From NCBI GenBank assembly GCA_004556005.1, contig SFJA01000002.1, forward strand, positions 1 to 64,000: a stretch of DNA of 64,000 nucleotides. Direction: 5' to 3'. The notes beneath the pieces are model-generated. The model was not told the origin of the DNA. It saw nothing but the letters and a program-made list of their open reading frames with translations, and did not search any database. The stretch comes from Bacteroidales bacterium (GTDB lineage: Bacteria; Bacteroidota; Bacteroidia; Bacteroidales; UBA932). The position numbers were made by a program, and so were the translations under genes. This document shows, one piece after another, positions 51,495-60,206 of this stretch (position 1 is the stretch's first letter; each line of letters opens with the position of its first letter).

Positions 51495-51570
51495 AATTGC
51501 CTCTGCGCGCCAGTCGGGAGATAAAGCCGGACATCTCGATGAGAGAACGGCAGTACCGCCGGGCGAACGA

Positions 51571-52605
51571 TCAGGCAGCAGGGAGCTCGATGTAAAATTC
51601 TGTGCCGAATCCTTCCTCGGAGCGGAAGTAAACTTTACCTCCGAGGTAATTCTCTCCTATGAGCTTCATACTGAATGTGCCGAGACCGCGGCCTTTTTCC
51701 TTGGTGGTGTTTCCCTGAATAAAGACTTTGCTGCTGACTTCGAGAGGCATAACTGCATCGTTATGGACGGAGAATATGACCTTGCCGTCCCGGTACCGGG
51801 CGTTGAATGAGATTCCGGAACCGCAACTGTCCTCGCAGGCATTCTTTACCATATTGTGTATCACCCTATTAACCAGACTCTTGTCGGTATTGAGATTGAC
51901 ATCGCCAAGAGTGGAGTTGACAGTAAGGCTCACCTGGAACATATCGCCGGCAATTGGAACCAGACTGTTTTTGACAAAATCGCTGACTTCTTCGGCCCGG
52001 AAAAGTTTGTTATCAGGTTTGAGCAATCCGTTAATTGCAAATATCAAATCACGCTGCGACTTGATTTCGGCCATCATCTGGGATGAGATGCTTTTAAGTA
52101 CGGTGCTGATTTCCACAAAGTTGCCGCTGTCCATACAGTCGAGCAGACCGCTCATCGCGCCTGACAGGTTCAAAAGATCGTGACAGAAAATCCTTTCAAG
52201 CATAAGTTCGCGGCTATGGGCTGTATGATCACTGATTATGACCAGTGAATATTTCCGGCCACCACTCACAAAAGGTACCGAACAGGCCCTGACGCTACAG
52301 TCGCGATTGTGCTGAAGAAGAAGAGAGGCATCACCTTCAAGCCGGGTCATTTCACGCATACTTGACTCCACCAGTTCACGAAGAGGACACTTGCAACAAT
52401 TGGAATGCGTCCCGCAGCCACCGGGTACGGCGAGCGCATTGGAGCACTTGAGATAATCTCCAACACACATTTTTTGATTCTGGCTAACAGCTTCAAAATT
52501 AATGAAATGTATCTGGAGCGTTTGATCAACGACAAAAAACATTGTGCCCATATCGTCAAAGACTCTGTTGTCTTTGATTATTTTGAATAGTTCCAGATAA
52601 TCCAT
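51571..52605 (-). CDS. sensor histidine kinase with cysteine-rich PAS-like domain
   Basis: 344 residues from the ATG at 52605. The N-terminal part (1-125) looks like a PAS domain with eight Cys (47, 54, 64, 70, 71, 73, 103, 108), including GGCGTHSNCCKCPL, a motif seen in other sensory PAS domains. The phospho-acceptor is His142 in FCHDLLN, and the ATPase has NRVIHNMVKNACEDS, then GRGLGTFSMKLI. No membrane segment, so a cytoplasmic signal is sensed; metal, Fe-S or redox sensing is inferred. No response regulator lies nearby. Confidence 0.85.
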   Translation of the reverse strand: MDYLELFKIIKDNRVFDDMGTMFFVVDQTLQIHFINFEAVSQNQKMCVGDYLKCSNALAVPGGCGTHSNCCKCPLRELVESSMREMTRLEGDASLLLQHNRDCSVRACSVPFVSGGRKYSLVIISDHTAHSRELMLERIFCHDLLNLSGAMSGLLDCMDSGNFVEISTVLKSISSQMMAEIKSQRDLIFAINGLLKPDNKLFRAEEVSDFVKNSLVPIAGDMFQVSLTVNSTLGDVNLNTDKSLVNRVIHNMVKNACEDSCGSGISFNARYRDGKVIFSVHNDAVMPLEVSSKVFIQGNTTKEKGRGLGTFSMKLIGENYLGGKVYFRSEEGFGTEFYIELPAA

Positions 52606-52677
52606 AACGCAAAATTTCAATAAAAATAAACAACTATTTTGAGAAATGCAATAGTATAGCATATTTCCGTTTCAGCA

Positions 52678-52709
52678 TTTGGAATCTACCCGCGCAAAGT
52701 TTAAATTTG
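52678..52709 (+). promoter_or_regulatory. promoter of the M6 peptidase gene
   Basis: TTTG (52678-52681), 20 bases, TAAATTTG (52702-52709), a consensus promoter. The predicted start is about 7 bases before the GTG at 52720. Confidence 0.75.
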
Positions 52710-52719
52710 CGTATAGAAC

Positions 52720-54441
52720 GTGATACGAAAGACCTTCATATACCTGCTGTTTCTGCTCGCCGGCGCACTGGTGGGCGTGAACACCGGCATCCCAGCCAAG
52801 GCCAATGAAAGGAAACTGCATATTCCGGTGATTCCGACTGCATTTGCCGACACCCCATTCGGCAATCCCGAGTCCGGGACCATCTTGCGCGGTCGGCTGG
52901 ACAGCCTCGAGACATATTTCAATTCGCAACTCGGGGGTCTCGAGCTTAAGTTCATCATTTGCAGCAAAGTGAGCCTCAGACAACCCCTCTCACATTACGG
53001 AGCGGACTCTCCCGAGATGCTGGACGCACTGATTTACAAGGCCGTAATCGAATCCGTAACCAGAATAGACGACGAAACACAATTCGACCTTTTCGACAAC
53101 GCTTCTTCCGGCTGCGTTGACTGCATCGTGTTGTATTTTGCCGGCAGAAGCCAGGAAAGGAGCGGAATACAGGACGGAATATGGCCGCAGTATTCGACCC
53201 TGGAGCAGTTCAACTCGTCGCTCGCCCTGGACGGGAGGCGGATAAACGCATTCTGCGCGTTCTCGCAGGACGACCTTTTTGGAACGATGTGCCACGAAAT
53301 CGGGCATATGCTCGGACTGGTGGACCTGTACGATACCGACGGCGAAGGCAGCGGCGGCCTCACTGACGGCATAGGCGGCTGCAACTCGCTGATGGACAGG
53401 GGAAGGCACAATGACGGCGGCAGCACTCCGCCAGCCCTCAGCAGCATAGATCTCGAGCAGCTGGAAAGCGGTCGCGTACAGGAACTGACACCCGGCAGTT
53501 ACTCTCTGCAGCCTCTCTCCCACGGAGGCAAGTACCTCAAGGTCAGCAAGGAGGGCAGTAAGGGAGAATTCTTCCTTATCGAAAATCGTTTCCGCGATGG
53601 CTGGGACGGCGGGCTTGACGGTGACGGATTGCTGGTGTATCACATCGACAGAAGCAACTCTCCTGCGGGCTGGTCGGATTATTACCGCAAGGAGCTTAGC
53701 GCGGCGGAACGCTGGCGGCTTAATCAGGTGAATTGCAGACCGGACAGGATGCTTGCAGCAGCGCTGCTTCCGCAGAACTACGGACAGAAGTACTTCAGGG
53801 AGAGCATTGGACTGGATGAGGCGAGCAGGCTGAAGTTCTATGACGGGAGTCTGTCTGCGCTGGTCATTGACGGGATAGGTTTTGATAATGAGGGAAATGC
53901 GTCGTTTGAAGTGTACGAGGGTATCGTGATGGAAGATTGCAGGTGCTTCCAGGACGCGGTGATGCTATCTTGGAAGGCAAACAAACGCTTCGGAGAGGAA
54001 TTGTACTATAAATTATATGTTTACGGGCCTCAGGGAACTGTCAAAAGCATTGAAACCAATCAGAGCTGCGCGACCGTGGAGGGGCTGGAAGCGGGCGTGG
54101 ATTACGAAGTGGAGATTTATGCGGTGCGCAGGGACGGCAGAAGCGTTGCGTGCAGAATGAGATGCAAGACCAAGACCAGGCCGGAGGGGTTGCCTGCGTA
54201 CATCTACCTTGCAAGCGCGGAGAAGAACGTTGACGGCTCGTTCCGTAGCGGCAGCAGGATTCCTCTGCGAGTGGTCAATCTTGAAAGTCCGGCAAAGGTC
54301 GAATGGTATTTTGACGGGCAGGCAATAAGCCCCGAGGCTGACGGCTGGTATGTGCTTTCCGTGAGTGGAGAACTGAAAGCCGTGATACATCTGCCCGACG
54401 GAAGCAATGAGGTCATAATCCGCAATCTCAGAGTAAGATGA
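52720..54441 (+). CDS. secreted M6-like metalloprotease with FN3-type tail
   Basis: 573 residues from a GTG at 52720, right after the promoter; no ATG fits. Signal or membrane segment 4-27. The zinc motif is HEIGH (192-196) with Asp202 in GLVDLYD, as in the immune-inhibitor-A/M6 group. Residues about 250-400 are the beta-rich domain usual in these enzymes; an FN3-like unit lies near 400-490 (VMLSWKANK, YEVEIYAVRRDG) and an Ig-like fold ends the protein. Role in protein breakdown outside the cell is inferred. It is coupled to a lipoprotein gene by ATGA. Confidence 0.83.
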   Translation: MIRKTFIYLLFLLAGALVGVNTGIPAKANERKLHIPVIPTAFADTPFGNPESGTILRGRLDSLETYFNSQLGGLELKFIICSKVSLRQPLSHYGADSPEMLDALIYKAVIESVTRIDDETQFDLFDNASSGCVDCIVLYFAGRSQERSGIQDGIWPQYSTLEQFNSSLALDGRRINAFCAFSQDDLFGTMCHEIGHMLGLVDLYDTDGEGSGGLTDGIGGCNSLMDRGRHNDGGSTPPALSSIDLEQLESGRVQELTPGSYSLQPLSHGGKYLKVSKEGSKGEFFLIENRFRDGWDGGLDGDGLLVYHIDRSNSPAGWSDYYRKELSAAERWRLNQVNCRPDRMLAAALLPQNYGQKYFRESIGLDEASRLKFYDGSLSALVIDGIGFDNEGNASFEVYEGIVMEDCRCFQDAVMLSWKANKRFGEELYYKLYVYGPQGTVKSIETNQSCATVEGLEAGVDYEVEIYAVRRDGRSVACRMRCKTKTRPEGLPAYIYLASAEKNVDGSFRSGSRIPLRVVNLESPAKVEWYFDGQAISPEADGWYVLSVSGELKAVIHLPDGSNEVIIRNLRVR

Positions 54442-54842
54442 AAAGGTTGCTTTTTATTATTTTGGCTCTTTCGCTGCTTTTCGTATCCTGTGAGAACGCC
54501 AGGCAGAAGGAGGCGTTTGCTGCAAGGGAGGGAGTTTGTCTGGAAGTTGGAGGCACGACTGTCTTTTCAAGAAGCTGGGACAACTGCCAGTATGCATTTA
54601 ACCGCGACCGAAGGACATTCAGGGCCCAGGATGACGATATGACCGACTATTTCAGCGTGCAGTTCAAGAACCTGCCTCTCTATGTCGGTGAAGAGATCAA
54701 GGCCTCTGTCAAATGGACAGAATACAGAGGTATGGGGCAAAAAATCAATGTCACCCTACAAGTCCTGAGGATTGAGGGTGACAAAGTGTGGCTACGCGAG
54801 CCCAACGGTCAGATTGCGCTGACTGTCAGAGTCTTAGAATGA
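54438..54842 (+). CDS. small lipoprotein of unknown function
   Basis: 134 residues. Signal with lipobox FVSC (Cys18). The rest is beta-rich ([29 protein letters not shown]) with no family that I recognise. It overlaps the protease gene by 4 bases and is the only partner on that transcript, so it may hold or regulate the protease. The end overlaps tpiA on the other strand by 9 bases. Confidence 0.75.
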   Translation: MKRLLFIILALSLLFVSCENARQKEAFAAREGVCLEVGGTTVFSRSWDNCQYAFNRDRRTFRAQDDDMTDYFSVQFKNLPLYVGEEIKASVKWTEYRGMGQKINVTLQVLRIEGDKVWLREPNGQIALTVRVLE

Positions 54843-55589
54843 CATTGCGATTGCAATGAAGTCATCGGCCTTGAGTGCGGCACCTCCGATGAGGCCACCG
54901 TCGATATCAGGCTGGGCAAAAAGTTCCTTTGCATTTGAAGGCTTGCAGCTGCCGCCATAAAGGATGGTGGTGTCGTCAGCTACCTCTGCACCGAACTTGT
55001 CGGCAACGACCTTGCGGATGAATGCGTGGATTTCCTCTGCCTGCTCGGAAGTAGCGGTCTTGCCGGTTCCGATGGCCCATACCGGCTCGTAAGCGATGAC
55101 GATGTTCTTCATATCCTCAGCGCTGAAGTTGTAGAGGACATTCTTAACCTGTGCGGCGCAAACGTCGAAATGCTTGCCGGCCTCTCTTTCCTCGAGGTTC
55201 TCACCTACGCAGAGGATGACCTTGAGCGAGTTGGCAAGTGCAAGTTTGGTCTTTTCAACGAGTTTCTCGTCGGTCTCACCATAATACTGGCGACGCTCGG
55301 AGTGTCCGAGAATGGTATAGGTAGCACCAGTGGAAGCAACCATTGCGGCGCTGATTTCGCCGGTGTATGCTCCCTTCTCCTTGTCTGCGCAGTTCTCTGC
55401 AGAAAGAGCGACTACGCTGCCCTTTACTACATCTGCAACAGGAACGAGGTGGGTTGCCGGAGTTGCGATGACGAGCTTGACATCTGATGGAACTTCTACT
55501 GACTTGGCAACTACTGCCTTGGCGAGTTCTACGCCTTCAGGCACCGTGGTGTTCATCTTCCAGTTGCCTGCAACAATTTTCTGTCTCAT
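54834..55589 (-). CDS. tpiA: triosephosphate isomerase
   Basis: 251 residues from the ATG at 55589. Interconverts dihydroxyacetone phosphate and glyceraldehyde 3-phosphate. Lys in GNWKMN, His in LGHSERR, the catalytic Glu in [12 protein letters not shown] and the phosphate loop [10 protein letters not shown] are all present. It has a good -7 box just upstream (55617-55624). Confidence 0.97.
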   Translation of the reverse strand: MRQKIVAGNWKMNTTVPEGVELAKAVVAKSVEVPSDVKLVIATPATHLVPVADVVKGSVVALSAENCADKEKGAYTGEISAAMVASTGATYTILGHSERRQYYGETDEKLVEKTKLALANSLKVILCVGENLEEREAGKHFDVCAAQVKNVLYNFSAEDMKNIVIAYEPVWAIGTGKTATSEQAEEIHAFIRKVVADKFGAEVADDTTILYGGSCKPSNAKELFAQPDIDGGLIGGAALKADDFIAIAMSF

Positions 55590-55616
55590 ATATAGAATAT
55601 TTTGGTTTCCAACCTG

Positions 55617-55624
55617 CAAAATTA
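55617..55624 (-). promoter_or_regulatory. -7 box of tpiA
   Basis: TAATTTTG on the minus strand, 27 bases before the tpiA ATG. Confidence 0.55.
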
Positions 55625-56311
55625 CGGATTATTTTTGAATTGACGAGAAATTTTCGGGACAATGCGCACGCCTTCTTTAAAATATGTCTGGTAAAGCCCG
55701 CCGGCACCTATGACATAGGCAGTGATCCAATTGCCGCTGCACGCCTGCCATATCCCGAAAGAAAGCTCCCCCGCGTCCAGCAGCGCCATCAGCAGGCCCC
55801 TCCAGACTGTCTCTCCTGCAAGGCAGTGCCCTACCGGAGGCACAAAAGCCCAGAATGCGGAATGACCTTGCTGCGCGACTGGCGTCACCGAAAGGCTGTC
55901 CAGCAAGTTCTGGTACTCATCCCGACCGCCGGCAGGCAGCAGGAATGCGTTTACCCTCATCAGAGTACGGAGCGATTCTTCTCTATCGCCCGCTCTCAGC
56001 TGCAGGGAGGCCTTTTCGAGAAGGTAAGATTCGGCATCCTCGGACTCCCCTGCAAAGTAGTATGCACGCTCAAGCATAATCGCTGCAAATCGCAGACTGT
56101 CAGCCAAATGCGTCGTTTCATCGTACGCAGACGGCGACTCGGTCCGTGCTCCGGCAACGGTCGCGGAAGCGGCCGGTTCGGTGCTGACGGCAGAGCGGGT
56201 TTCGGCTCCGTCAAAGACTCGGGCGGCAGTGCCAGCTTCGGCGCGAGCTCCGATGCTAGCGGAAAAGCTCAAGCAGAGGCAAACGGACAGAGACAACAAC
56301 TGCAGTTTCAT
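55622..56311 (-). CDS. helical-repeat protein with C-terminal membrane hairpin (second copy)
   Basis: 229 residues. Signal peptide 1-24, a polar Ala/Ser/Thr-rich stretch, helices that look like one or two TPR units (70-130), then two hydrophobic segments (about 150-210: [32 protein letters not shown]). The order helices-P-x-G-G segment-membrane hairpin is like that of the upstream gene, so the two may be old duplicates. Function unknown. It begins 56 bases inside the upstream gene. Confidence 0.7.
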   Translation of the reverse strand: MKLQLLSLSVCLCLSFSASIGARAEAGTAARVFDGAETRSAVSTEPAASATVAGARTESPSAYDETTHLADSLRFAAIMLERAYYFAGESEDAESYLLEKASLQLRAGDREESLRTLMRVNAFLLPAGGRDEYQNLLDSLSVTPVAQQGHSAFWAFVPPVGHCLAGETVWRGLLMALLDAGELSFGIWQACSGNWITAYVIGAGGLYQTYFKEGVRIVPKISRQFKNNP

Positions 56312-57350
56312 AACCGAGAATTGTTTTTTGATTATATATGCGGGCGCTCAGGTAGCTGCCGTAGATGTTGGCGGAGTAGCTTAGAAGCGTCATTGAGCCG
56401 AACAGTATGGTTTTCCAGTCGGAGATGCCGCAATGCACTGCATTTTCGGCAGTTACAGCAGCGAGCGAGGCAACTGCCAGAAGAGCGGACACACCCTCGC
56501 CTACCCTGCCGCTCAGCATCTTGCCAAGGCCGGGTACGAGTGCGGAAGCGCCTGCAAGAAGCAGTGGAGAACGAGGACGGAAAGCCTGCATAGCCTCGGA
56601 AACAGCCGTGAGTTCGTCTGCCGCATCGCGAATCTGAGGCAGCGGGCTCGATTTGGCGGAAACAATGGCCTCGGGAAAAGAGGAAAAGTCGCCGGCAAGC
56701 AGCGAGAGGGCCGCCCTGTCAAGCGAAAGCAGGTCCTCGCGGCAGCCCTTGCAGTCATCAAGAAGCGCTGCGGCTCCTGAATAGTCCCCGACATACAGCC
56801 TTGCGGTCAGGTCGTGGAAGCGGGCGGCCTCGAAAAATGCGGACGAGTAGGGCACGCGGGCGAATTGGGCAGAGGCATCATAGAGCCTCCTGCTCTCGAA
56901 AAAAGCCTTTCCGCGCAGGTAGCTAAGTGTATCGGAGTCGCTGAAATAAGGCGCATTGAGCAGTGTCAGGGCATCGGAACGGAGATTATTATCAAAAAGA
57001 TAACGGATAAAGCCGAATTCTTGAGTAACGCTATTGCTGCCGAATGAGGGTTGCACGGACATAGGAGGCAGCGACGGCGCCAAGGCTTCGGGAAAGTTCT
57101 TGCGTCCTGCAGAGGCGATGCGACCGGAGGACATCAGGCCGTCAATGGATTGCAGGAGGCCCAGTCCGCGGGAGGGCAGACTGACTGTGGAGCCGCTGAT
57201 TGCTTGCAGGCTCGCAGGGTCCTTTCTAGAGGCAGAGTCATTGATTCTTTGCTGGGCATCGGGTCCCGGCGACAGGGATGCGGCGTGGGAAAACGCGATG
57301 GCCGGAAAAGCCAGGAAGATGCTGAGCAGCAGGGCGATAAGAGCTTTCAT
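56256..57350 (-). CDS. helical-repeat protein with C-terminal membrane hairpin (first copy)
   Basis: 364 residues. Signal peptide 1-23, long low-complexity region to 100, TPR-like helices (110-260) and a membrane hairpin that begins SALVPGLGKMLSGRVGEG (TM2-like PGLG turn) and runs to about 345. No enzyme motif. It is third in a four-gene unit with a TM2-domain protein, so a membrane complex is a reasonable guess. Confidence 0.72.
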   Translation of the reverse strand: MKALIALLLSIFLAFPAIAFSHAASLSPGPDAQQRINDSASRKDPASLQAISGSTVSLPSRGLGLLQSIDGLMSSGRIASAGRKNFPEALAPSLPPMSVQPSFGSNSVTQEFGFIRYLFDNNLRSDALTLLNAPYFSDSDTLSYLRGKAFFESRRLYDASAQFARVPYSSAFFEAARFHDLTARLYVGDYSGAAALLDDCKGCREDLLSLDRAALSLLAGDFSSFPEAIVSAKSSPLPQIRDAADELTAVSEAMQAFRPRSPLLLAGASALVPGLGKMLSGRVGEGVSALLAVASLAAVTAENAVHCGISDWKTILFGSMTLLSYSANIYGSYLSARIYNQKTILGYETAVVVSVRLPLLELFR

Positions 57351-57357
57351 TGCCGGC

Positions 57358-58053
57358 TCAGCGTTTGTTCATCTTGACCGGACGGGCGTCGGGAGGTACG
57401 CTAAAATCGAACAGCTCATCGTCCTCGTCCACAGTAAGATTGCTGTAGATTGTACGGGTGACGACGGAGTCCTTGGGGTTGGGATACATTACTTCCGTCG
57501 TGCGGTGCGGAAAGACGAAACGCTTGACCGTGCGGTAATCGGAAAGATACACCTTGCCCCGGAGCGTTCCGTCGGCACTTTTATATATCATACACACAGG
57601 CAGATAGTCCTTGAATACAAGTTCAACGACAGGGGTATCGCCCGCCTTGTCCGTAACGAACGTTCTGATAAGATAGCCCTCCGGGTCGGTTTCGGTGGAC
57701 TTGAGGGTGTAGCCGAACTGGCCCAGACCCATATCGAAGACTGCGCGGGAGAGGAAGATGTTGAGCAGGTTGTCCTTGCCCGAAAAAGTCCCGCTGCGGT
57801 CGGTGTAATACTGGTTTGAACCGGGAAGATAGAAGGTTCCCCCGGATGCGTCTTCGATGACGTAATACTTGTCAGGATAACTGACAAAACTCACAAGCCG
57901 CCCGCCGGACTGGCAGCAGACGTGCTTGCGAGTGCTTGTTACTTTGCCTCCTGAGACTTCCTTCCGTTCCACATCGACGGCTACTCTGCGCTGGGATGCA
58001 GCAGGAAAGGCAGTCAGAAGCAATAATATTATTGTAATCGGGAGTGTCTTCAA
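57358..58053 (-). CDS. secreted protein of unknown function (LolA-like fold possible)
   Basis: 231 residues from a TTG at 58053, five bases after the TM2 stop; this gives a clean signal peptide (to about ASQ, residue 20). The rest is mostly beta strands with repeated F/Y patterns (YYVIEDASGGTFYLPG, LIRTFVTDKAG, GKVYLSDYRTVKRFVFPHR), reminiscent of lipoprotein-carrier folds, but I cannot assign a family. It lies between TM2 and the two helical-repeat genes. Confidence 0.65.
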   Translation of the reverse strand: MKTLPITIILLLLTAFPAASQRRVAVDVERKEVSGGKVTSTRKHVCCQSGGRLVSFVSYPDKYYVIEDASGGTFYLPGSNQYYTDRSGTFSGKDNLLNIFLSRAVFDMGLGQFGYTLKSTETDPEGYLIRTFVTDKAGDTPVVELVFKDYLPVCMIYKSADGTLRGKVYLSDYRTVKRFVFPHRTTEVMYPNPKDSVVTRTIYSNLTVDEDDELFDFSVPPDARPVKMNKR

Positions 58054-58057
58054 GAAA

Positions 58058-58477
58058 CTATGCCCACATAAAGAACTTGGTATTGCCGTAGTATGCCCCG
58101 AATCCGTTGTCTTCCACAAGATCTATGAGCATGACGATAAAGTCAACGAAAGGGACGATACCGAAAATACCTCCGAACGTGAATGTGTACAACGCCCACA
58201 TCGCAGGTGAGGTACCCATATAGTGACGGTGAACTCCAAATCCGCCGACGAGGAAACAGAGCACGAGAGCGACAGCATCGGACTTTTCGCTGATGACAGC
58301 CGATGATGAGGCTGAAGATGCGGCAGCGAGGTCAAAGGAGTCGATATCAAGTGACGGGGTTTCTTCTGCACAAGCGATAAGGGCATCGATGTCAGAGTCA
58401 TTGATTGAATAGTTCGAGGCATTTGCCACAACTGCGCAGCCAAGAAGCACTGCGAGAGCTAAGAAAAACTTTTTCAT
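58058..58477 (-). CDS. TM2 domain protein with signal peptide
   Basis: 139 residues. Signal 1-20, a short polar segment, then TM2: ALVLCFLVGGFGVHRHYMG followed by a second segment IFGIVPFVDFIVMLI. The GVHRxY turn is typical of TM2. It is the first gene of the four-gene unit that ends at 55622. Confidence 0.85.
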   Translation of the reverse strand: MKKFFLALAVLLGCAVVANASNYSINDSDIDALIACAEETPSLDIDSFDLAAASSASSSAVISEKSDAVALVLCFLVGGFGVHRHYMGTSPAMWALYTFTFGGIFGIVPFVDFIVMLIDLVEDNGFGAYYGNTKFFMWA

Positions 58478-58498
58478 TTTCTATTGTGTTTTGGTTAA

Positions 58499-58511
58499 AC
58501 GTGCGACACGT
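58499..58511. promoter_or_regulatory. small palindrome between TM2 and tyrS
   Basis: ACGTG-CGA-CACGT in the divergent gap, just before the tyrS promoter. Possibly an operator; short enough to be chance. Confidence 0.3.
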
Positions 58512-58514
58512 ATA

Positions 58515-58547
58515 TTGTACAAAATTAGACAAAAAGTAGTACATTTG
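58515..58547 (+). promoter_or_regulatory. promoter of tyrS
   Basis: TTG (58515-58517), 22 bases, TACATTTG (58540-58547). Confidence 0.6.
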
Positions 58548-58563
58548 CAAAAATAACAAGCAT

Positions 58564-59856
58564 ATGGAAAAGAATTTCGTAGAGGAATTGAGATGGAGGG
58601 GTATGATTCACGACATCACCCCGGGAACCGAAGAAGAGTTGGGCAAAGGGATGATGTCCGCTTATGTAGGGATCGATCCGACGGGTGATTCGCTGCACAT
58701 CGGGCACCTTGTCAGCATAATGATACTGAAGCACTTCCAGGCCTGCGGCAACAAACCGTATGCCCTTGTCGGCGGAGCAACCGGAATGATAGGCGACCCG
58801 TCGATGAAGAGCAACGAGCGCAACCTGCTTGACGAACAGACTCTTGCGCACAATGTCTCCTGCATAAAGGAACAGCTCGGACGTTTCCTGGACTTCAACT
58901 CCGACGCGCCGAACAAGGCAGAGCTGGTGAACAACTACGACTGGATGAAGGACTACACCTTCATCAACTTTACCCGCGACATAGGCAAACTCATCACTGT
59001 CAACTATATGATGAGCAAGGACTCTGTAAAGAAGAGACTGTCCAGGGACTCCAGCGAAGGAATGTCTTTCACGGAATTTACTTACCAGCTTCTCCAGGGC
59101 TATGACTTCCTGTACCTTTTCAAAAACCATAATGTCAAGCTTCAGCTTGGCGGCGCAGACCAGTGGGGAAATATCACCACAGGTACTGAGCTCATACGCC
59201 GCACCCTCGGAGCAGAAGCCTACGCCCTCACCTGCCCTCTGATTACCAAGGCCGACGGGGGCAAATTCGGCAAGACCGAAAAAGGCAACATCTGGCTTGA
59301 CCCAAAGCGCACCAGCCCTTACCAGTTCTATCAGTTCTGGCTTAATGTAAGCGATGCTGACGCGGAGAAATACATCAAGATCTTCACAATGCTGGACCGC
59401 GAGACCATCGAGGCAGCGATAGCCGAGCACAACGAAGATCCTGGCCAGCGCAGACTCCAGAAGCTTCTTGCAAAGGAAGTTACGATAATGGTACACAGCG
59501 AGGAAGCATACGAAAACGCCTTGCTTGCAAGCCGCATGCTCTTCGGCAAGTCAACGTCGGAAGAGTTGCGCAAGCTTGACGAGCAGACCTTCCTGGACGT
59601 ATTTGCCGGCGTGCCTACTTTCAGCATCAAGCGTGAAGAACTTCCGGCTCAGCTTCTTGAACTCCTTGCCGTAAAGACCGGAATCTTCCCTTCCAAGGGC
59701 GAAGCGCGCAAGATGGTTCAGGCGGGAGGATTCAGCCTCAACAAGGACAAGATTACCGACATCGCCTACGAAGTATCTGAGGCTGATGTGGTTGACGGCA
59801 AGTTCATTCTTGCCCAGAAAGGAAAGAAGGATTACTATCTTATCAATGTCATCTGA
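58564..59856 (+). CDS. tyrS: tyrosyl-tRNA synthetase
   Basis: 430 residues. Class I motifs: HIGH in LHIGHLVS and the KMSKS-equivalent KFGKTEKG; tyrosine pocket YDFLYLF and GGADQWGN. The C-terminal S4-like domain begins near 365 ([16 protein letters not shown]). It is coupled to rbfA by a TGATG overlap. Confidence 0.97.
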   Translation: MEKNFVEELRWRGMIHDITPGTEEELGKGMMSAYVGIDPTGDSLHIGHLVSIMILKHFQACGNKPYALVGGATGMIGDPSMKSNERNLLDEQTLAHNVSCIKEQLGRFLDFNSDAPNKAELVNNYDWMKDYTFINFTRDIGKLITVNYMMSKDSVKKRLSRDSSEGMSFTEFTYQLLQGYDFLYLFKNHNVKLQLGGADQWGNITTGTELIRRTLGAEAYALTCPLITKADGGKFGKTEKGNIWLDPKRTSPYQFYQFWLNVSDADAEKYIKIFTMLDRETIEAAIAEHNEDPGQRRLQKLLAKEVTIMVHSEEAYENALLASRMLFGKSTSEELRKLDEQTFLDVFAGVPTFSIKREELPAQLLELLAVKTGIFPSKGEARKMVQAGGFSLNKDKITDIAYEVSEADVVDGKFILAQKGKKDYYLINVI

Positions 59857-60203
59857 TGGACAAGCCAGCAAGCACTAGACAATTGAAGGTGGCGAGGGAA
59901 CTCCAGCGCTACCTTGCCGAAATCATACGCAGCAAGGGTATGGCTGTGTTTGGCGGCGCCATGGTTACTGTGAGCGAAGTCAGGATCAGCCCCGACCTCA
60001 GCATCGCCAAGGTCTATACCAGCATTTTCCCGTCCGACAAGGCAGAGAAGGTCATGCAGATTCTCGAAGAGGAAAAGAAGGCCATTCGCGGCGAGCTCGG
60101 ACGCCAGGTGGCAAGCCAGCTGAGGATAGTTCCTGAACTGGACTTCTACCTCGACTCGACGCTTGACTACGCCGAGCACATTGACGAACTGCTCAAAAAA
60201 TAA
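59856..60203 (+). CDS. rbfA: ribosome-binding factor A
   Basis: 115 residues, KH-like fold. TRQLKVARELQRYLAEII, VSEVRISPDLSIAKVYTSI and RIVPELDFYLDSTLDY are typical blocks. Helps mature the 5' end of 16S rRNA. It overlaps tyrS by one base. Confidence 0.93.
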   Translation: MDKPASTRQLKVARELQRYLAEIIRSKGMAVFGGAMVTVSEVRISPDLSIAKVYTSIFPSDKAEKVMQILEEEKKAIRGELGRQVASQLRIVPELDFYLDSTLDYAEHIDELLKK

Positions 60204-60206
60204 AAA

